64,000 nucleotides of DNA, from the NCBI RefSeq assembly GCF_022539665.2, contig NC_081333.1, forward strand, positions 9,732,971-9,796,970, in the 5' to 3' direction. Below, piece by piece: positions 49,065 through 61,496 of the stretch; the first letter of the stretch is position 1, and the number at the start of each line of letters is the position of its first letter. The DNA is from Daphnia carinata. Taxonomy: Eukaryota; Arthropoda; Branchiopoda; Diplostraca; Daphniidae. The notes below the pieces were generated by a model. It was not told where the DNA came from. It did no database searches and was given only the letters and a program-made list of their open reading frames with translations. Position numbers and translations under genes: made by a program.

Positions 49065-49479
49065 GTAAACAAGTTTACACATGTAGAGTTCGTAGGATCG
49101 ATAACAACAATCAAACAGTACAGTTTATTGCAGTTTCTAAGTTGATGTAAGTATATGTTATTATTGTTCTGAAGGGTTTCCTTCTTCTCACGGGCCTACG
49201 TGTACGGAACCCCCTCCGACCATAGGTCCCCTAAATATCAACCCCCTTTTTTTCTATACCCTACCCATTTCTTTCCCACACTCCCTACCGACATTTTCAG
49301 TGTATTTATGTACGAAGGAGAGGGAAAGAAAAAGGCCTAGCGAAACTAAAAACTAGTTTTTTTTTATGTCTGCTATCCTAGAAATCATTTAATGTATTCT
49401 GCTTCTTCGTGTTTAGGCCTACTTTAGCCCCCTTCTTCTTCCAGCAGCAGCCTCTCCAGGCGACCTCCTGGGTGGAGTG

Positions 49480-52474
49480 ATGGTGTCTTCTTCCTCGCCA
49501 TCTTCGCCCGATGCTGCGCTCTTACTCGGGTAAGAATCTAGACACACACATACATTCTCTAGTCTTTCTCCTTTTTGGTAAACAACTTTTCGAGGGAGAA
49601 CGCCCTTGGATATAGGGGGAGATCGGAGGGTCACGGAACCGTGGAAACAAACAACATGAACCCCCCATCTCTAAAAACCAGAAACCCTCTTTTTTTTCCG
49701 TCTTCTTTGGCACACATACACACAGAACCTATAGTCTTTCTCTTTTTTTCTTTTACGATGATGACAATTGATAGACACAAGGGCCACGGCCTCTGTGTCG
49801 TCATACCTTCAAAGAATATTTTATCGAGGAAGAAAGGAAGGGGGGTCCAGAGACAAATGGGTGGACTGTCGTTAGACGTTACAGCACTGTGACAATGGGC
49901 CTAGGACCCGGCCTGATATATTTCGAATAAAGAGGATTATTGTGTTGTGTAGGCCAGATTTCCACGGGCGAAATGCTAATCGCATTGATCAACGCAGAAT
50001 GGCTTCCGTCTTCCCTGATCCAGACGCTCCAACAGAGACACAACACTGCCCCATCTGCCTCAACCGTTACGACGATCCACGTGTTTTGCCTTGCTTCCAC
50101 ACATACTGCCGACGCTGCCTAGATGCTCACGTAGCCGGCCGTCTTCGTTTTCCGTGTCCGTCCTGTCGGGAAGAAGTCTATTTAGGCGAAGGTGGAACTA
50201 TCGATACGTTGCCCACCAATTCCTTCATCGGAGACATCCTCAAAGTGGTCAGCGATGTTCCAGAATATGATTCGCCTTCCGTCCTGGATCGCGGCAGTGG
50301 CGGCAGCGGAAGCGGTTATGAGACCGCAGTCGGGGCCGCCAAAGTGCCCAGCCGGGCCTACATTTGCTCCAACTGCGACGAAGGAGCCGTGGCATCCTCT
50401 CGTTGTCGAGACTGTAACGAAGTGCTGTGCGACAGCTGCGTTAGGGCTCATCAGCGGGTCCGTCTGACCAAAGATCATTACATCGTCCGTTTCACCGAAG
50501 ACTTGTCGAAAACTGTCGGCTTGCCTGTAGGCCTCTCACTTTTCTCCAGCCCTTCTTTCTCGTACTGCGATATCCATCCGGCTGAAGTCTTGCGTCTCTT
50601 TTGCGACATGTGCTCCGTTGCCATTTGCTCCGAATGCACACTCAGAGACCATCGAGGACATTCATTCATTTATCTCAAAGATGCCGTGGAGAATTCAAAG
50701 ACCATTAGCCTTAAATTGCTGGCCGATGCCAAAGCCGGAATGCGAGCCGTCGAAGAAAGCATGGAGATGACTAGTAAAATGGCAGAAAGAATCGAACTTC
50801 GAGCTCAAGCTATCGCCACAGAAATACGAACGGCCACACGCCGTCACATGGCAGCACTGGAAGAACGGGAACGCGAACTTTTGCAACGCGTCGAGAAGAT
50901 TCGTCAAGTTAAAGGCAAATCGCTTCATTTACAGTTGGATGAATTGCGAATGGCCTTGCTACGTCTCGGATCCACAGCCGAATTACTCAAAACAGCCCTC
51001 GAATCCGGCTCCGACGTCGAGATTCTTCACACAAAAGACAAAGCATTAATCGAATTTCAGCATTTAAGACAAATACGTAGCAGTTTGCAACCACAAGAAG
51101 ACGATATCATCCAATTCAACCCGCCTGATGGCGCTCTACTCCAGGCCATTTGCTCCCTGGGTCTCATATCCAGTTCCGGATTTGGTCCGACATCTGTAGC
51201 CTTTGGCGATGGAATCAAACGCGCTCTGTGTAACCATGTCGCTTGTATGACGGTCCACGTCAAAGATCATCAAGGAGATCCACGTCTTGTTGGAGGTGAT
51301 CCTATCGTTGCCATCGTCGAAGGGCCGAATGGTGTCTCTTACCGGGCTGACGTGGAAGATCGTCAGAACGGTACGTACGTCATGACTTATCGACCTCAAG
51401 TGGAAGGCCGGCACATTATCACCGTGTTGATTCGAGGCCGGCACATTAACGGATCACCATTCACCGTCAAAGTTCGTAGTGGACGAGATTATTCGACTGT
51501 TGGTCAGCCTTTATTAGCGTTCGGTAAGGAGGGTGAGAGTGAAGGAGAATTGTGTCGCCCGTGGGGCGTCGCTTGTGACAAGGATGGCTACATCATCATC
51601 GCAGATCGCAGTAACAATCGCGTTCAGATTTTCAACTCGGCCGGAGTCTTCCATCATCGTTTCGGTTCGCCTGGAACTCGCCCCGGCCAATTCGATCGGC
51701 CGGCTGGTGTCGCTTCAGATCATCTGGGTCGCATTATTGGTTAGTATATATTAGTACTTCTGACTAGGGAACCAGCATTTCATTTTGTGTTTTAATTTCG
51801 TTATTAGTTGCTGATAAGGATAACCACCGCATCCAAGTCTTCACGTTCGACGGCACGTTCCTCTTCAAGTTTGGTGAGAAGGGAACGAAAAACGGCCAGT
51901 TCAACTATCCATGGGATCTGGCAGTCAACTCTGAAGGCCAGATCTTGGTGTCCGACACCCGAAACCACCGCATCCAGCTCTTCGCAGCAGACGGCACGTT
52001 CATCAACAAGTACGGCTTCGAGGGAACGCTTTGGAAACACTTTGACTCTCCGCGAGGTGTGTGTTTCAATCACGAGGGACATATAGTCGTGACCGACTTC
52101 AACAACCATAGGTTGTTAGTCATCAATCCCGATTTCCAGTCGGCTCGCTTCTTGGGTACGGAAGGCTCGGGCAACGGCCAATTCTTGCGCCCCCAAGGCG
52201 TCGCTGTCGACTCCGAAGGACACATTATCGGTAAGTTGGAGTTGTGTGGAACAATTTTATAGGAATTTTTAATTATTGTATCCGTTGATAAAAAGTGGCC
52301 GATTCGCGTAACCATCGCGTTCAAATCTTCCAACCGAACGGCAACTTTTTGACGAAATTCGGTACTCACGGAGCGGGACCAGGTCAGATGGATCGACCAA
52401 GCGGCGTCTGCATTTCACCTGAAGGCTACATCATCATCGTAGACTTTGGTAACAACCGAGTGCAGATCTTCTAA
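49480..52474 (+). CDS. lin-41: LIN-41/TRIM71, TRIM-NHL RNA-binding regulator
   Basis: Four coding exons: 49480-49529, 49953-51739, 51808-52230 and 52296-52474; 812 residues (human TRIM71 868). The first exon ([17 protein letters not shown]) follows acceptor CTCTCCAG and joins in phase; ATG 49999 would be the internal alternative. Order: RING (about 49-88, [20 protein letters not shown]), two B-boxes (about 155-258), coiled coil (about 260-360), filamin Ig domain (about 400-510), and NHL repeats (about 520-812) ending [10 protein letters not shown], the usual LIN-41 terminus. LIN-41 binds mRNA hairpins through the NHL propeller, represses targets and controls developmental timing. The RING is intact, unlike in Drosophila wech, so ubiquitin-ligase activity may be kept here. 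The 3' UTR carries let-7 and miR-125 sites. Confidence 0.95.
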
Positions 52475-53041
52475 ACTCGGCGCCCCTCGACAATATATCC
52501 CACCCTTCTCTCTTTCTCTATGATATAAGATATGTTCTTATACATTTCCTCTTTTCATTCTTTTCTACCCCCCAGCGATTGACCCCCTTTTTTTGTTGTT
52601 GTCAGAAGGGAGAGCTACTTTCGCTTGCCACCACGAATGTTCCTGCATAGTAATCTCGCCGAACAGAACAAAAACGAAATAGTAGAAAACGACCTATCCT
52701 CCCTCCCAACTTCCCTAGGAAACGGTAAAAAAAGAAAAAAAAAAGAGGGAGAGGTTACGCAGCCCTTGTGGATAAAAATATATTATATAGGCGCGAGAGA
52801 TTTTAGAAACCTAAACGCGAATTCCTCTTGAAAGTACAAAAGCATTTTCAAACGCAAAAAAAGAACTAAAGTTTTACATTCAGATAGATTTTTTTTTTCT
52901 CCCTTTTTATTTGTCGATCATGTTGAAACCGTCGACTATCCCCTACTACTTCGTTTACTATGAAATTTATTCTAATTAAAAAAATTTTTTCTTCCGTGAA
53001 AGAAAAAAAAATTCATTTGTCTTCTCAATCGTTTCGCCTGT

Positions 53042-53049
53042 CTCAGGGA
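53042..53049 (+). promoter_or_regulatory. miR-125/lin-4 seed site (8mer)
   Basis: CTCAGGGA is the full 8mer match to the miR-125 seed (nucleotides 2-8 plus A opposite position 1). It lies 568 bases into the LIN-41 3' UTR. Confidence 0.6.
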
Positions 53050-53120
53050 AGCACTACAGGACTTGTCCCAGTTTTTGAAAAACTTTCGCACTGCAGATGG
53101 CCTTCGATATCGGGGCAGCT

Positions 53121-53127
53121 CTCAGGG
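53121..53127 (+). promoter_or_regulatory. miR-125/lin-4 seed site (7mer)
   Basis: CTCAGGG, a 7mer-m8 match, 79 bases after the first miR-125 site. Confidence 0.5.
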
Positions 53128-53825
53128 TGTGCGAATGTTTTATTTTATTTTTTGTTTTTGATACCTGCCCGTTTTCTCGGCGGAGAATTTTTAAAAAGAA
53201 TTATGTCGTAGACTCGAGAAAGATTTGAATGCGTGAAGGAATCCCATTAATGATATACAGATACGTATAGCTCTACGTTACGAAAATCAACCCGAATTTC
53301 AGTACGATGACCAATTTACAATTAAAATGAAGCAGTGCAAAAAAAAAATTATCATGTACGTAATAACGTCATTTCACACGAGTGAAAAAGAGGTCGCTTC
53401 TTTTATTCGTTTTGTTTCATACGTAAAATCGATTGTGATGAAGACAGGGATAAATACGTATATTTTCTCGTTCAATTTGCTTATCCAACCTCCCCACGTA
53501 AAACTTGAAAATATTGGCGAAAACAACAACAGCACACGTACCAGTTTAACTGATTAGCATTTGTTTCTATCTGCTCATTTTACTTTTGAAAAAAAAAAAA
53601 TAAGATTGCGAGAAAAAATTAAAAATAATTTTTACGACGATTTTGCTTGCCTAACAAGTGTTTCCAAAAGCAATTGTGACGCGCGCGCGCAAGTTCAGTG
53701 AGCGCAAGCTATTGTGGTTCCTTATGAAGGTTTGGTGCTGTTTTCGTTCCTTTTCAAAAAGTAAAAAAAAAAAGATAGAAAGAAAGACAATATTCTTTTT
53801 AAAAAATTTAACCATTTCCACGGAT

Positions 53826-53833
53826 CTACCTCA
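53826..53833 (+). promoter_or_regulatory. let-7 seed site (8mer)
   Basis: CTACCTCA is the full 8mer match to the let-7 seed in the LIN-41 3' UTR. Confidence 0.65.
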
Positions 53834-54008
53834 TTCGATTTTTTTTGGTCCTTCTAACTAAACCAGGATGTTTGCACCTTTTCGCAAGCGCATTTGTTGT
53901 TTCGTTTGTTTTACATTTTTAGCATGTCCTCTTTCGAATGTTTTATGTTTTTTTTTTGTTAATCGAATTCTCCTTCGATGCAACGGCAGTTCCTCACGAT
54001 AAGCAAAA

Positions 54009-54015
54009 CTACCTC
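54009..54015 (+). promoter_or_regulatory. let-7 seed site (7mer)
   Basis: CTACCTC preceded by A, which also pairs with let-7 position 9; 183 bases after the first let-7 site. Confidence 0.6.
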
Positions 54016-54689
54016 TCTCGTGGTATCACCCGAAGAATCAGTTGTTCTTCACATTCGTACAACCAGTGTGTTTTTAACGTTTCTCTTTCGTGCTTTTTTC
54101 TTGTCTCTTGTCGGTAGTTTCGGGTAGTTGTTTACAACTAAATGTAGAGGGTGCAAGTAGCCCAGTTTTCTTTTTTTTTTTTTACGTTCAAAAGTGATGT
54201 GGGTCTTGTTGAGCCAATTATCCTCTCAGGAATAGTAACTGCAACTTGGTTGCAGTTTTCGGGATTCATTTTTTTTTTTAGATGAAATAGTTTTTGTGAC
54301 ATGCCTATCCTCATTTTTAACCTTTCAAATGCGGGTCAAAACTGTTCATGTCCCAAATGGTGAAAACCAAACGAAATTTCTACCCCACCGTGTTTAAATG
54401 TTGACACGTATGTTACGGCGTGTGTCATCGATTTACGTAAAACCATGTTCGTGACTTCAATTAACAAAAAGTTCCTAATCGTTTTCCCCAATAATGCATT
54501 TCTCCTATCTTAATTTTTTCCAAAATAATTAACCATGAATGCAAACTCCAAATGTTCCTACGTGTTTCAATCCTCTTTCGTATGAATTGATTTATGTTTT
54601 TTCCTCAATGTCACGTACCCATCGTCTCTTTGTTTTTTTGGCTGTCGAGTCAGAGCTTATTTACAAACTCGTAGAGATAATCTGCTAAG

Positions 54690-54695
54690 AATAAA
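54690..54695 (+). terminator. Poly(A) signal AATAAA of LIN-41
   Basis: First canonical AATAAA after the LIN-41 stop. Confidence 0.5.
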
Positions 54696-54715
54696 ACTGC
54701 ACACCCACAAGAAGG

Positions 54716-55949
54716 AGGCGACGAAGTCGACGGATAAGATCCGTATCATAAAAAGGGCTGCACCGGATGCTGGAATCTTCTCGTACAACTTTGAATTCCA
54801 GCCGTTTATGTCTGAGAGAAGCCTGTACCGCATCGGCCTAAGCAGCTACTTTCACTACTTAAAAACACAAAAGATCAAACCACTCGGTTCCTAACTAAAG
54901 TTAATTTTAATTCTCTCTTCCTTTACGAAAAAGGAAAATTTAGAAATGATATCTTCCTGAGCTTGGCTTATCTATGGAGAATGTTTTAAGTTTCACTGTT
55001 TTGGAAATAATCAGTTAATGCTGTTTCGTTAGTGTTTTAAACGCCACCCAATTTCTTGCAGTCTTACCACCTAAAAATGTAGCGATTACCAATAATCGCT
55101 TTAAAATGACGCTATTCCGGTGGTTTGACCTTCAAAATTCAGTTCGTTTCTTTTATTATTATTTTTCTTTTTAGAAATCCTCTGGAAAGATCCTTATTTC
55201 TATATGTGTTTTTCCCGGAGTTTGTGTCCTCTCCTCGTGTCTGTTTTCCCGTTTCTCCTATCCACATTGTTTTTAATTCATAACCATCGTATCACTGCCA
55301 ATTGTGAAACCAGCTTTGTAGGAGCATCTCGCGGAGATTTTTCTTCTTTTAATCCTGATCGTACGACTGTCTTCAATTTACTTGGGAAATAAACGTCTTT
55401 TTAAAAAAAGGTGTTTCTCCCTACATGGCTGCGCGCGCTTCGACGATACGCGTGTTCCAAAACTGGAAAACACCGTCGATGTCGACTTTGATCGCACTTG
55501 CTGGGCTTTATCCGGTCCTCGTGCCCCGCCAGCACAGTGCGGGCATAACTTAAAGCTTGACCATTTGGTCCTGTGCGGAACGATAAATAGCCGTATGGCT
55601 TCTGTAGGCTGTGCCATCTAATCTTGTCAACTTCTACGTCAACAAACCTTTTTGTCTTCCAGCTGGCTTTTAAAAAACTCGTAAACCGTATCAAAAACTT
55701 CCCGAAATGTAAATAAATTTTTGTAGATTTCTTTGGACCTAGGCTGTAGAAAAATCTCTCATCGTCTATTGCAGATTTCCGTTTTGAAACGTAGGCGGGG
55801 TGTTACACCCAATATTGACGCTAGGTGGCACGCAAGTGTTTGTTTACGACAAATTGAATTTTCGGACTGTCGACGAAAGATATTGGTGACCGTGAAAGTG
55901 AAACTGGCGCTCTTACGGAGCAGTTACGATTTCAAGTGGAAAAATTAAG
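54716..55949. other. Spacer and promoter region of DSTYK
   Basis: No gene supportable. Open frames near 55382-55694 on both strands overlap each other and look random. Confidence 0.4.
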
Positions 55950-58900
55950 ATGAATTCAGCGTCCTCAACTCGAAAAGAGGGTATGACGAAGAACTTGGCA
56001 AGAGCTACTAGTTTGCCAGCTGAACTGAATCGATATTCTAAAAACTGTAAATTGCTATGTAATATACTTCGCGATACTAAAATTATCATCAACGAGATCA
56101 ACACAGCGGACTATTTGACACAAGGTTTTTATAACGATGTGGATATTATTTTTTTAATTGGGAATTTTCCAGAATTTTGAATCTTAGATGAGCTTCCCAG
56201 TCTACAAGTAAACCCTGATAAGCTACATGTAATCAATGAACTGGTTGACAAATCAGTTGCCCTAGTCGTACTAGGTTATTCAAACAAAGCAAGAGCAATT
56301 TTAACAAATGAATTAGTTGGTGGCAAATCATTATTTCCTGTGGTAAATAGCAACCTCTTTACATAATAAGGTATGTTTAAATTATTGAATGAGCCATTTT
56401 TAGATAGAAACAAATGTAGATAGCAAGAATGAAGACACTACACGGCAATGCCATTGGAAAGGTGTCAAAATTAGGCACACTTCCTTTTGTCTTGTGGGTA
56501 ATAATCAAAAATTGTTTCATTTGGAAGTTGTGTGAGCCAACTTGATAATTTGTGTTTTCATTCATAAGGACTGAGCACTACTTTGGGCCCAACAACATTA
56601 CCTTTTTCCCAATCTATAATATCATATGACAATTTGGTTATTGATTGCAACTCTCCTCAAGCCAAGGTAAATATTGTTGTTATCTTGTATTTCCTTAAAT
56701 CGTAACCCAGTGTTGGTTTGAAGGATATTTACTGTGATCTTAGCATGATGGATGTCAATATAAAACATTTTCTATTTCGTGATGGTACCCAAGTTTGGGT
56801 TGCACCGTCCTTTCACCCTGCAGGTAAGACCAAAAATTCATGATATAATTTGGTGTTAACTATTATATGCCCTTCTATACCCTGTACTTTTTTAATATGT
56901 TAGAAAACAGGTTTAATGGAAATTGGTGCTCCTTCAGCCCAAGTGATTTTCTATCACTGGTGAACCAGTGTACCACACCAGTATTTTTATATGCTGTCCA
57001 TGGAACACAGTTAAATGAGGAAGAAAAATCTCAATTGAAACTATTCAAACAACTTCTCCCTTCTTCAACTGTAATTCATTTCGTTTTGAACTCTGGTACA
57101 ATCCCGGTAAAGATATTTTCTTACTTTCATGTTAAGCGTCTGTTTCACGATGTAATTCTTTTTATTTGAATTTCGAAAGAAGCAACAAAATTCAACTAGT
57201 TCGTTAGTCATAACGCGGCCCAACATTGGCACAGGAGGACGACACAGAAGGCATACAAGTATTCATCCTGACAGGGTAGTCGGTTCTCCAACCAATTTTC
57301 CTGTTAGCGAAGCTTACACGAAAGAAAATCCTTCTACTGATCATATCGTATTTGCGTACGAACCAATCAGCGAAATAGGATTTTCTACTAGAGAATGCGG
57401 TAATTCAGCTGAACTATAACATTTTCACAGATGCAATGTTCAGCCACTAGAGAGATGTGCTAATAATGGCTTAACGTTTGCCTCATTGGTAGGCTTTGTA
57501 GATGGTGGAATCCAGAGTACTGTTGATGAATTGACCTGTGGAGTTACTTCCTGTCTACCATTTGTGAGGAGCGTTCTACAGAATCAGCTTCTACAGTCAG
57601 CTAAAATCCTCAATGAGGTAATTTCTTGGAGGTAATATGTACGACAAACAGTAACATTAACAAATCCTTTGCTTGGTTTTTACGTCTAAAGTGTCACAAC
57701 CAAATGCTAAGTAATTTCATTTTGTCGGCGTTCGATTGGGCTCGCCAAGTTCAAGTAACACCTCTAAGATTAGAATATGTGAAGCAAAAGGAAGGTGAAT
57801 TGTTTAACAGACTGTTGGCGTTCGCCAATAAGAAACAAGAAGAAATACGCTTGCTGATTTCCCAAACTATGGTTGAAATGAGAGACGAACTTATCCGTGC
57901 AGCTATCGATTACGATATATTTCGTAAGTGTTGCTTAAAAATCTTCATTAGGCTAACGTACAGATAGTCACCCAACTCATATGTGGCTTTAAAAATGTTT
58001 ATTATATAGGTGAAGATTGTTCAAGCGTTGACCACCATCAACTTCGGAAATCTACAGAAGAAATTCAAAATCTTGTACTAGCCCTGTTGAACAAGACAAT
58101 TGCAGAGAAACTCACGAGCTCAGTTTTGAGTTTAAGAGAAACCTATCTCGGCACACTTCAACGGTTTGTGATGCCTTTGAAAAATCTCCTTCATTGTATT
58201 GTAAATGTTGATGCCATTTTCATTTAGATGTCTTAGTTCACTGGAGAAGGCTCATCAGCATGATACTCATGATGCTGATAGAATGTCAGAGCAAGATAGC
58301 TACTCAGACACACAAAGAGCAAGTGAATCTCTAAAACAGGTATTTGTGATGCTTGGAAAATGTTTGCCTTACTAATACCCCCATGTTTTATTTTTTTTTT
58401 TTCGCCCTTGATCGTAGATAATCAATGCAGCTTACCAGGTTCAGTTGAATGTTAAATCATCTGCCTCGTTTGTGCATTCATTGTGGGAACGACTCCATCA
58501 GTTCTTGCGCTCTCTTACTCTGCCAAAGGCAGATACCTTATCTGCAACGAGTTCTGGATCCGGATCGTGGAGCACGTCTTCAGACCAAAGCCCTATGACA
58601 CCTACGGAATGGAAAACTCAGGTCGCCGTTGATCTTTTAGATTCGCTTAGTGATAACCGACTGGCGCGTGTAATTTGTTCCCAGGTTCGGTATTTAGTTA
58701 CAAAGCAGCGATAATGGTTAATTGAGGACTTACCATTAACGAAAGATTATTGTTTGATTCCCATTTATTCATGCCATTCTTCTGCAGTTTCGAGACCGAC
58801 TACGACAAGCACATGTTGCTTTTCTGGATTCCCTGAGAGAATTAGAATCGGTTCACACTGGTCGCCTCGAAAAGAATGAAGAACTATTTTTGCGGTTGCG

Positions 58901-60497
58901 AAAAATTCTCGTTCCTCGTGTAGCCAGATTGGCTTTGGAATCTACATCACTTAAAGACATGATTCTCTTTGGTAAAACGATTTCTTCCAAAATTCAAACC
59001 CAAGAAATTTTTAGCTCTGGGAAGAATTCTGTGGTGCCAGGTACATTGGAATGACAAGTCTGCTTTCTGATTATAGGTATGCCACAACTCGGTCGAGAAC
59101 TTGGTCGCGGTCAGTACGGAGTAGTATACTCCTGTGATAGTTGGGGACCTGTCGCTGAGCGAGGAATCAGGTGCGCCGTCAAATCAGTTGTTCCTCCAGA
59201 TGACAAACATTGGAATGATCTCGCAATGGAATTCCATTACTCTCGGTATTTCAAGTTGAAATTGTGTCAAGTGTTCTTATAAACGTATTGTTTCTTACAC
59301 GTAAAGCATGGTTCCGCCTCATGACCGCATCGTTAGTTTGATCGGGTCGGTCATTGATCATTCTTACGGAGGGGGAGCGTCACCAGCAGTACTTCTTATA
59401 ATGGAAAGGTAATACCTTAATGGTTCTTGTTAGTACGCCTGTATTGGTGTGAACTAGGTTGGCTTATTTATGATTGTTTGCAGAATGAATAGAGACCTCC
59501 ATACCGCTTTGAAGATGAGTTTAACTTGGCCGAAAAGGCTTCGAGTTTCAATTGATGTCGTTGAGGGGATCCGTTTTCTTCATTCTCAGGTACAAAAACT
59601 ACATTGTTATTATGCAATTGGTGCTAAAAAAATCAACAAACTGTATTTTTGATTGGCCACTCAGGGTTTAGTTCATCGAGACATCAAACTAAAGAATGTC
59701 TTGTTAGATCCAGAAGATCGTGCCAAAATTACTGACCTCGGATTTTGCAAACCTGAAGCGATGATGTCAGGTATTGGGCAGATTAAATGGTAAATTTGTG
59801 ATAGGAATTCTTCAGTTTTGTTGGAATAGCAGGATCCATCGTTGGAACCCCGATTCACATGGCTCCAGAATTGTTTACTGGGCACTACGATTCCAGCGTT
59901 GATGTCTACGCGTTTGGCATCTTATTCTGGTACATCTGTGCTGGCCACACGAAACTTCCATATGCTTTTGAACAGTGTCAGAATAAAGACCAGTTGTGGC
60001 AGTGTGTCCGCAGAGGTAAGACGTTATTTGGTTTCAATAGACAGTTATCAATAATGTAGTTTACCGTTTATACTTCTATTAATAGCTTTCTTGGAATAAC
60101 CATAAATAATTTAATTTAAAAAGTTATGCCTCGAGTTAGCTTGATGTTGTATTATGGTGGTAGGGACTCGTCCGGAAAGATTGCCTTGCTTTGACGATGC
60201 TTGTTGGACGCTCATGGAAGATTGTTGGGCCAAAGACCCAAATCAACGCCCCTTGCTTGGTTTCGTCTACGCAAGACTTGAAGCTATCTTTTTGTCACAC
60301 TGTCATGGGAGAATCGTTGACACGGGTATGTTGAAAAACTATGCATATTAAAAGTAAAAAACGAACATAAAAAAACAAAGAAAAAAATCCTAAATCTCCA
60401 CTTTCTTACAGGAAGCATAGTGATACAAAGGGAACATCCTCCTGATAGTTTGTCTTCAAGTCCCTATATACAGATAGATTTAGAGCCATGCCAATGA
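55950..60497 (+). CDS. Dstyk: Dual serine/threonine and tyrosine protein kinase (DSTYK/RIPK5)
   Basis: Twenty exons: 55950-56124, 56188-56342, 56404-56497, 56569-56666, 56724-56823, 56904-57106, 57180-57399, 57493-57617, 57692-57923, 58010-58163, 58228-58339, 58418-58684, 58788-58971, 59077-59245, 59307-59408, 59484-59589, 59665-59770, 59833-60015, 60164-60325 and 60412-60497. All phases close, giving 1010 residues (human 929). A long helical N-terminal region precedes the C-terminal kinase domain: Gly loop [16 protein letters not shown], Lys in [15 protein letters not shown] catalytic loop, [11 protein letters not shown] (DLG replaces DFG, as in this family), and GTPIHMAPE. In vertebrates DSTYK acts in FGF-ERK signalling and cell-death control. 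The 3' end faces NDUFA12 across 171 bp. Confidence 0.95.
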
Positions 60498-60668
60498 CCT
60501 ATTTCTAAATGCTCGAAATAAGCAACTGAAAGCTATGTACTATCCATTTAACTTGATAATAAGCTACAAAAGTGTTAATCAGAACAATACAAGTTGGATT
60601 TCTCTTTAGCCTATCTTTTATTTATTTGAGTTGTGAAACACTATATCAAACTGTACAAATAGGGAACC

Positions 60669-61248
60669 CTATTCTTTTGTGGCATTTGGATCCCAAGCCT
60701 GAATTTTGGATTTTGTTGTAGAAAATGGCATGTATGCCTCTGGTGTTCCACTTTTGTTTTCAGTATGGTCAACCATCCACTTGTACTTGACAGGTGGTTT
60801 CTGAAAAATAAAAAATTAACAATAAGTTTTTATTTGTAGTTTTGTATATTTGAAGTTGTCATCATAAGAAAAAAAATAGAAACTTGCCACTGTTGGAGGT
60901 AAGTCAGTTTTGTAATGCAACCAACCATACCACTCGGCAGGCACTTGCGAACCATCATAGTCCAAAAAAACTTTGTCATTATAAATGACCCATCTATTTC
61001 GTCCGACGAAATAGCGATTATTTTCGTAATACGTGTTTCCGTATTTATCAGTGCCGACTACATTCCCATTCTTTAATTCATCAGTCCGAAAAAGTTGGTA
61101 GAGAGAACCTAAGATTCCAAAAATTAATAAGTTATTCGAGATTTAGTTTTTAAACGTGTTCGTTTTTACCCCTTATTCCACCATTCTGTTTCAAAATATC
61201 GAAGGTTACTTTAACTTTATCGAGAGCTCCAGTAATGTACTTCGCCAT
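60669..61248 (-). CDS. NDUFA12: NADH dehydrogenase (complex I) subunit NDUFA12 / B17.2
   Basis: Three exons on the minus strand: 61248-61170, 61108-60888 and 60800-60669; 143 residues (human 145). It is an accessory subunit of mitochondrial complex I. Conserved features are YGNTYYEN, GRNRWVIY, VPAEWYGWLHYKTDLPPT and a C-terminus TPEAYMPFSTTKSKIQAWDP. The second intron starts with GCAAGT after CCAACAGTG if the best consensus is used (a GC-AG intron); the alternative GT three bases earlier removes one Val, and both stay in frame. It shares a 248-bp head-to-head gap with DNAJC21. Confidence 0.94.
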
Positions 61249-61496
61249 TTTTACTGTTTACCACAGCTGAAAAACGACTACCGTTACCAACAGCACATAG
61301 TACGAAAGGTTTCTACAAGATGTCTATTTTCCTAAATCAGCAGACGAACATTAACAGTGTAAAAACTGCCAAAGTGCCAAGTGCAACGGTGGAAATTCGA
61401 ACAATTTTAAACTAAAGTATACATCTTTGCCTTCAAATCATTTTTATTATTCCCTGTTACAACAGTTTTTCCGTTATTGTGTCAGCAGTAAATAAT
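61249..61496. promoter_or_regulatory. Divergent promoter shared by NDUFA12 and DNAJC21
   Basis: Only 248 bp separate the two start codons, which point away from each other. A compact bidirectional promoter is the natural reading. No TATA box was seen; individual factor sites were not resolved. Confidence 0.55.

Larger units (their letters stand above)
52475..54715 (+). other. LIN-41 3' UTR
   Basis: About 2.2 kb without coding character, from the TAA at 52472-52474 to AATAAA at 54690-54695. No earlier AATAAA was found; a variant ATTAAA at 53321 could give a shorter form that keeps the miR-125 sites but loses both let-7 sites. The extent is inferred. Confidence 0.55.

Noticed and set aside
55382-55694. 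Coding exons before DSTYK
   Set aside because: Overlapping frames on both strands, no splice phase linking them to ATG 55950, and no domain.
57431-57492. Extra DSTYK exon after CACAG at 57430
   Set aside because: Reads into an in-frame TAG within seven codons; the acceptor at 57492 gives the conserved continuation and closes the phase.
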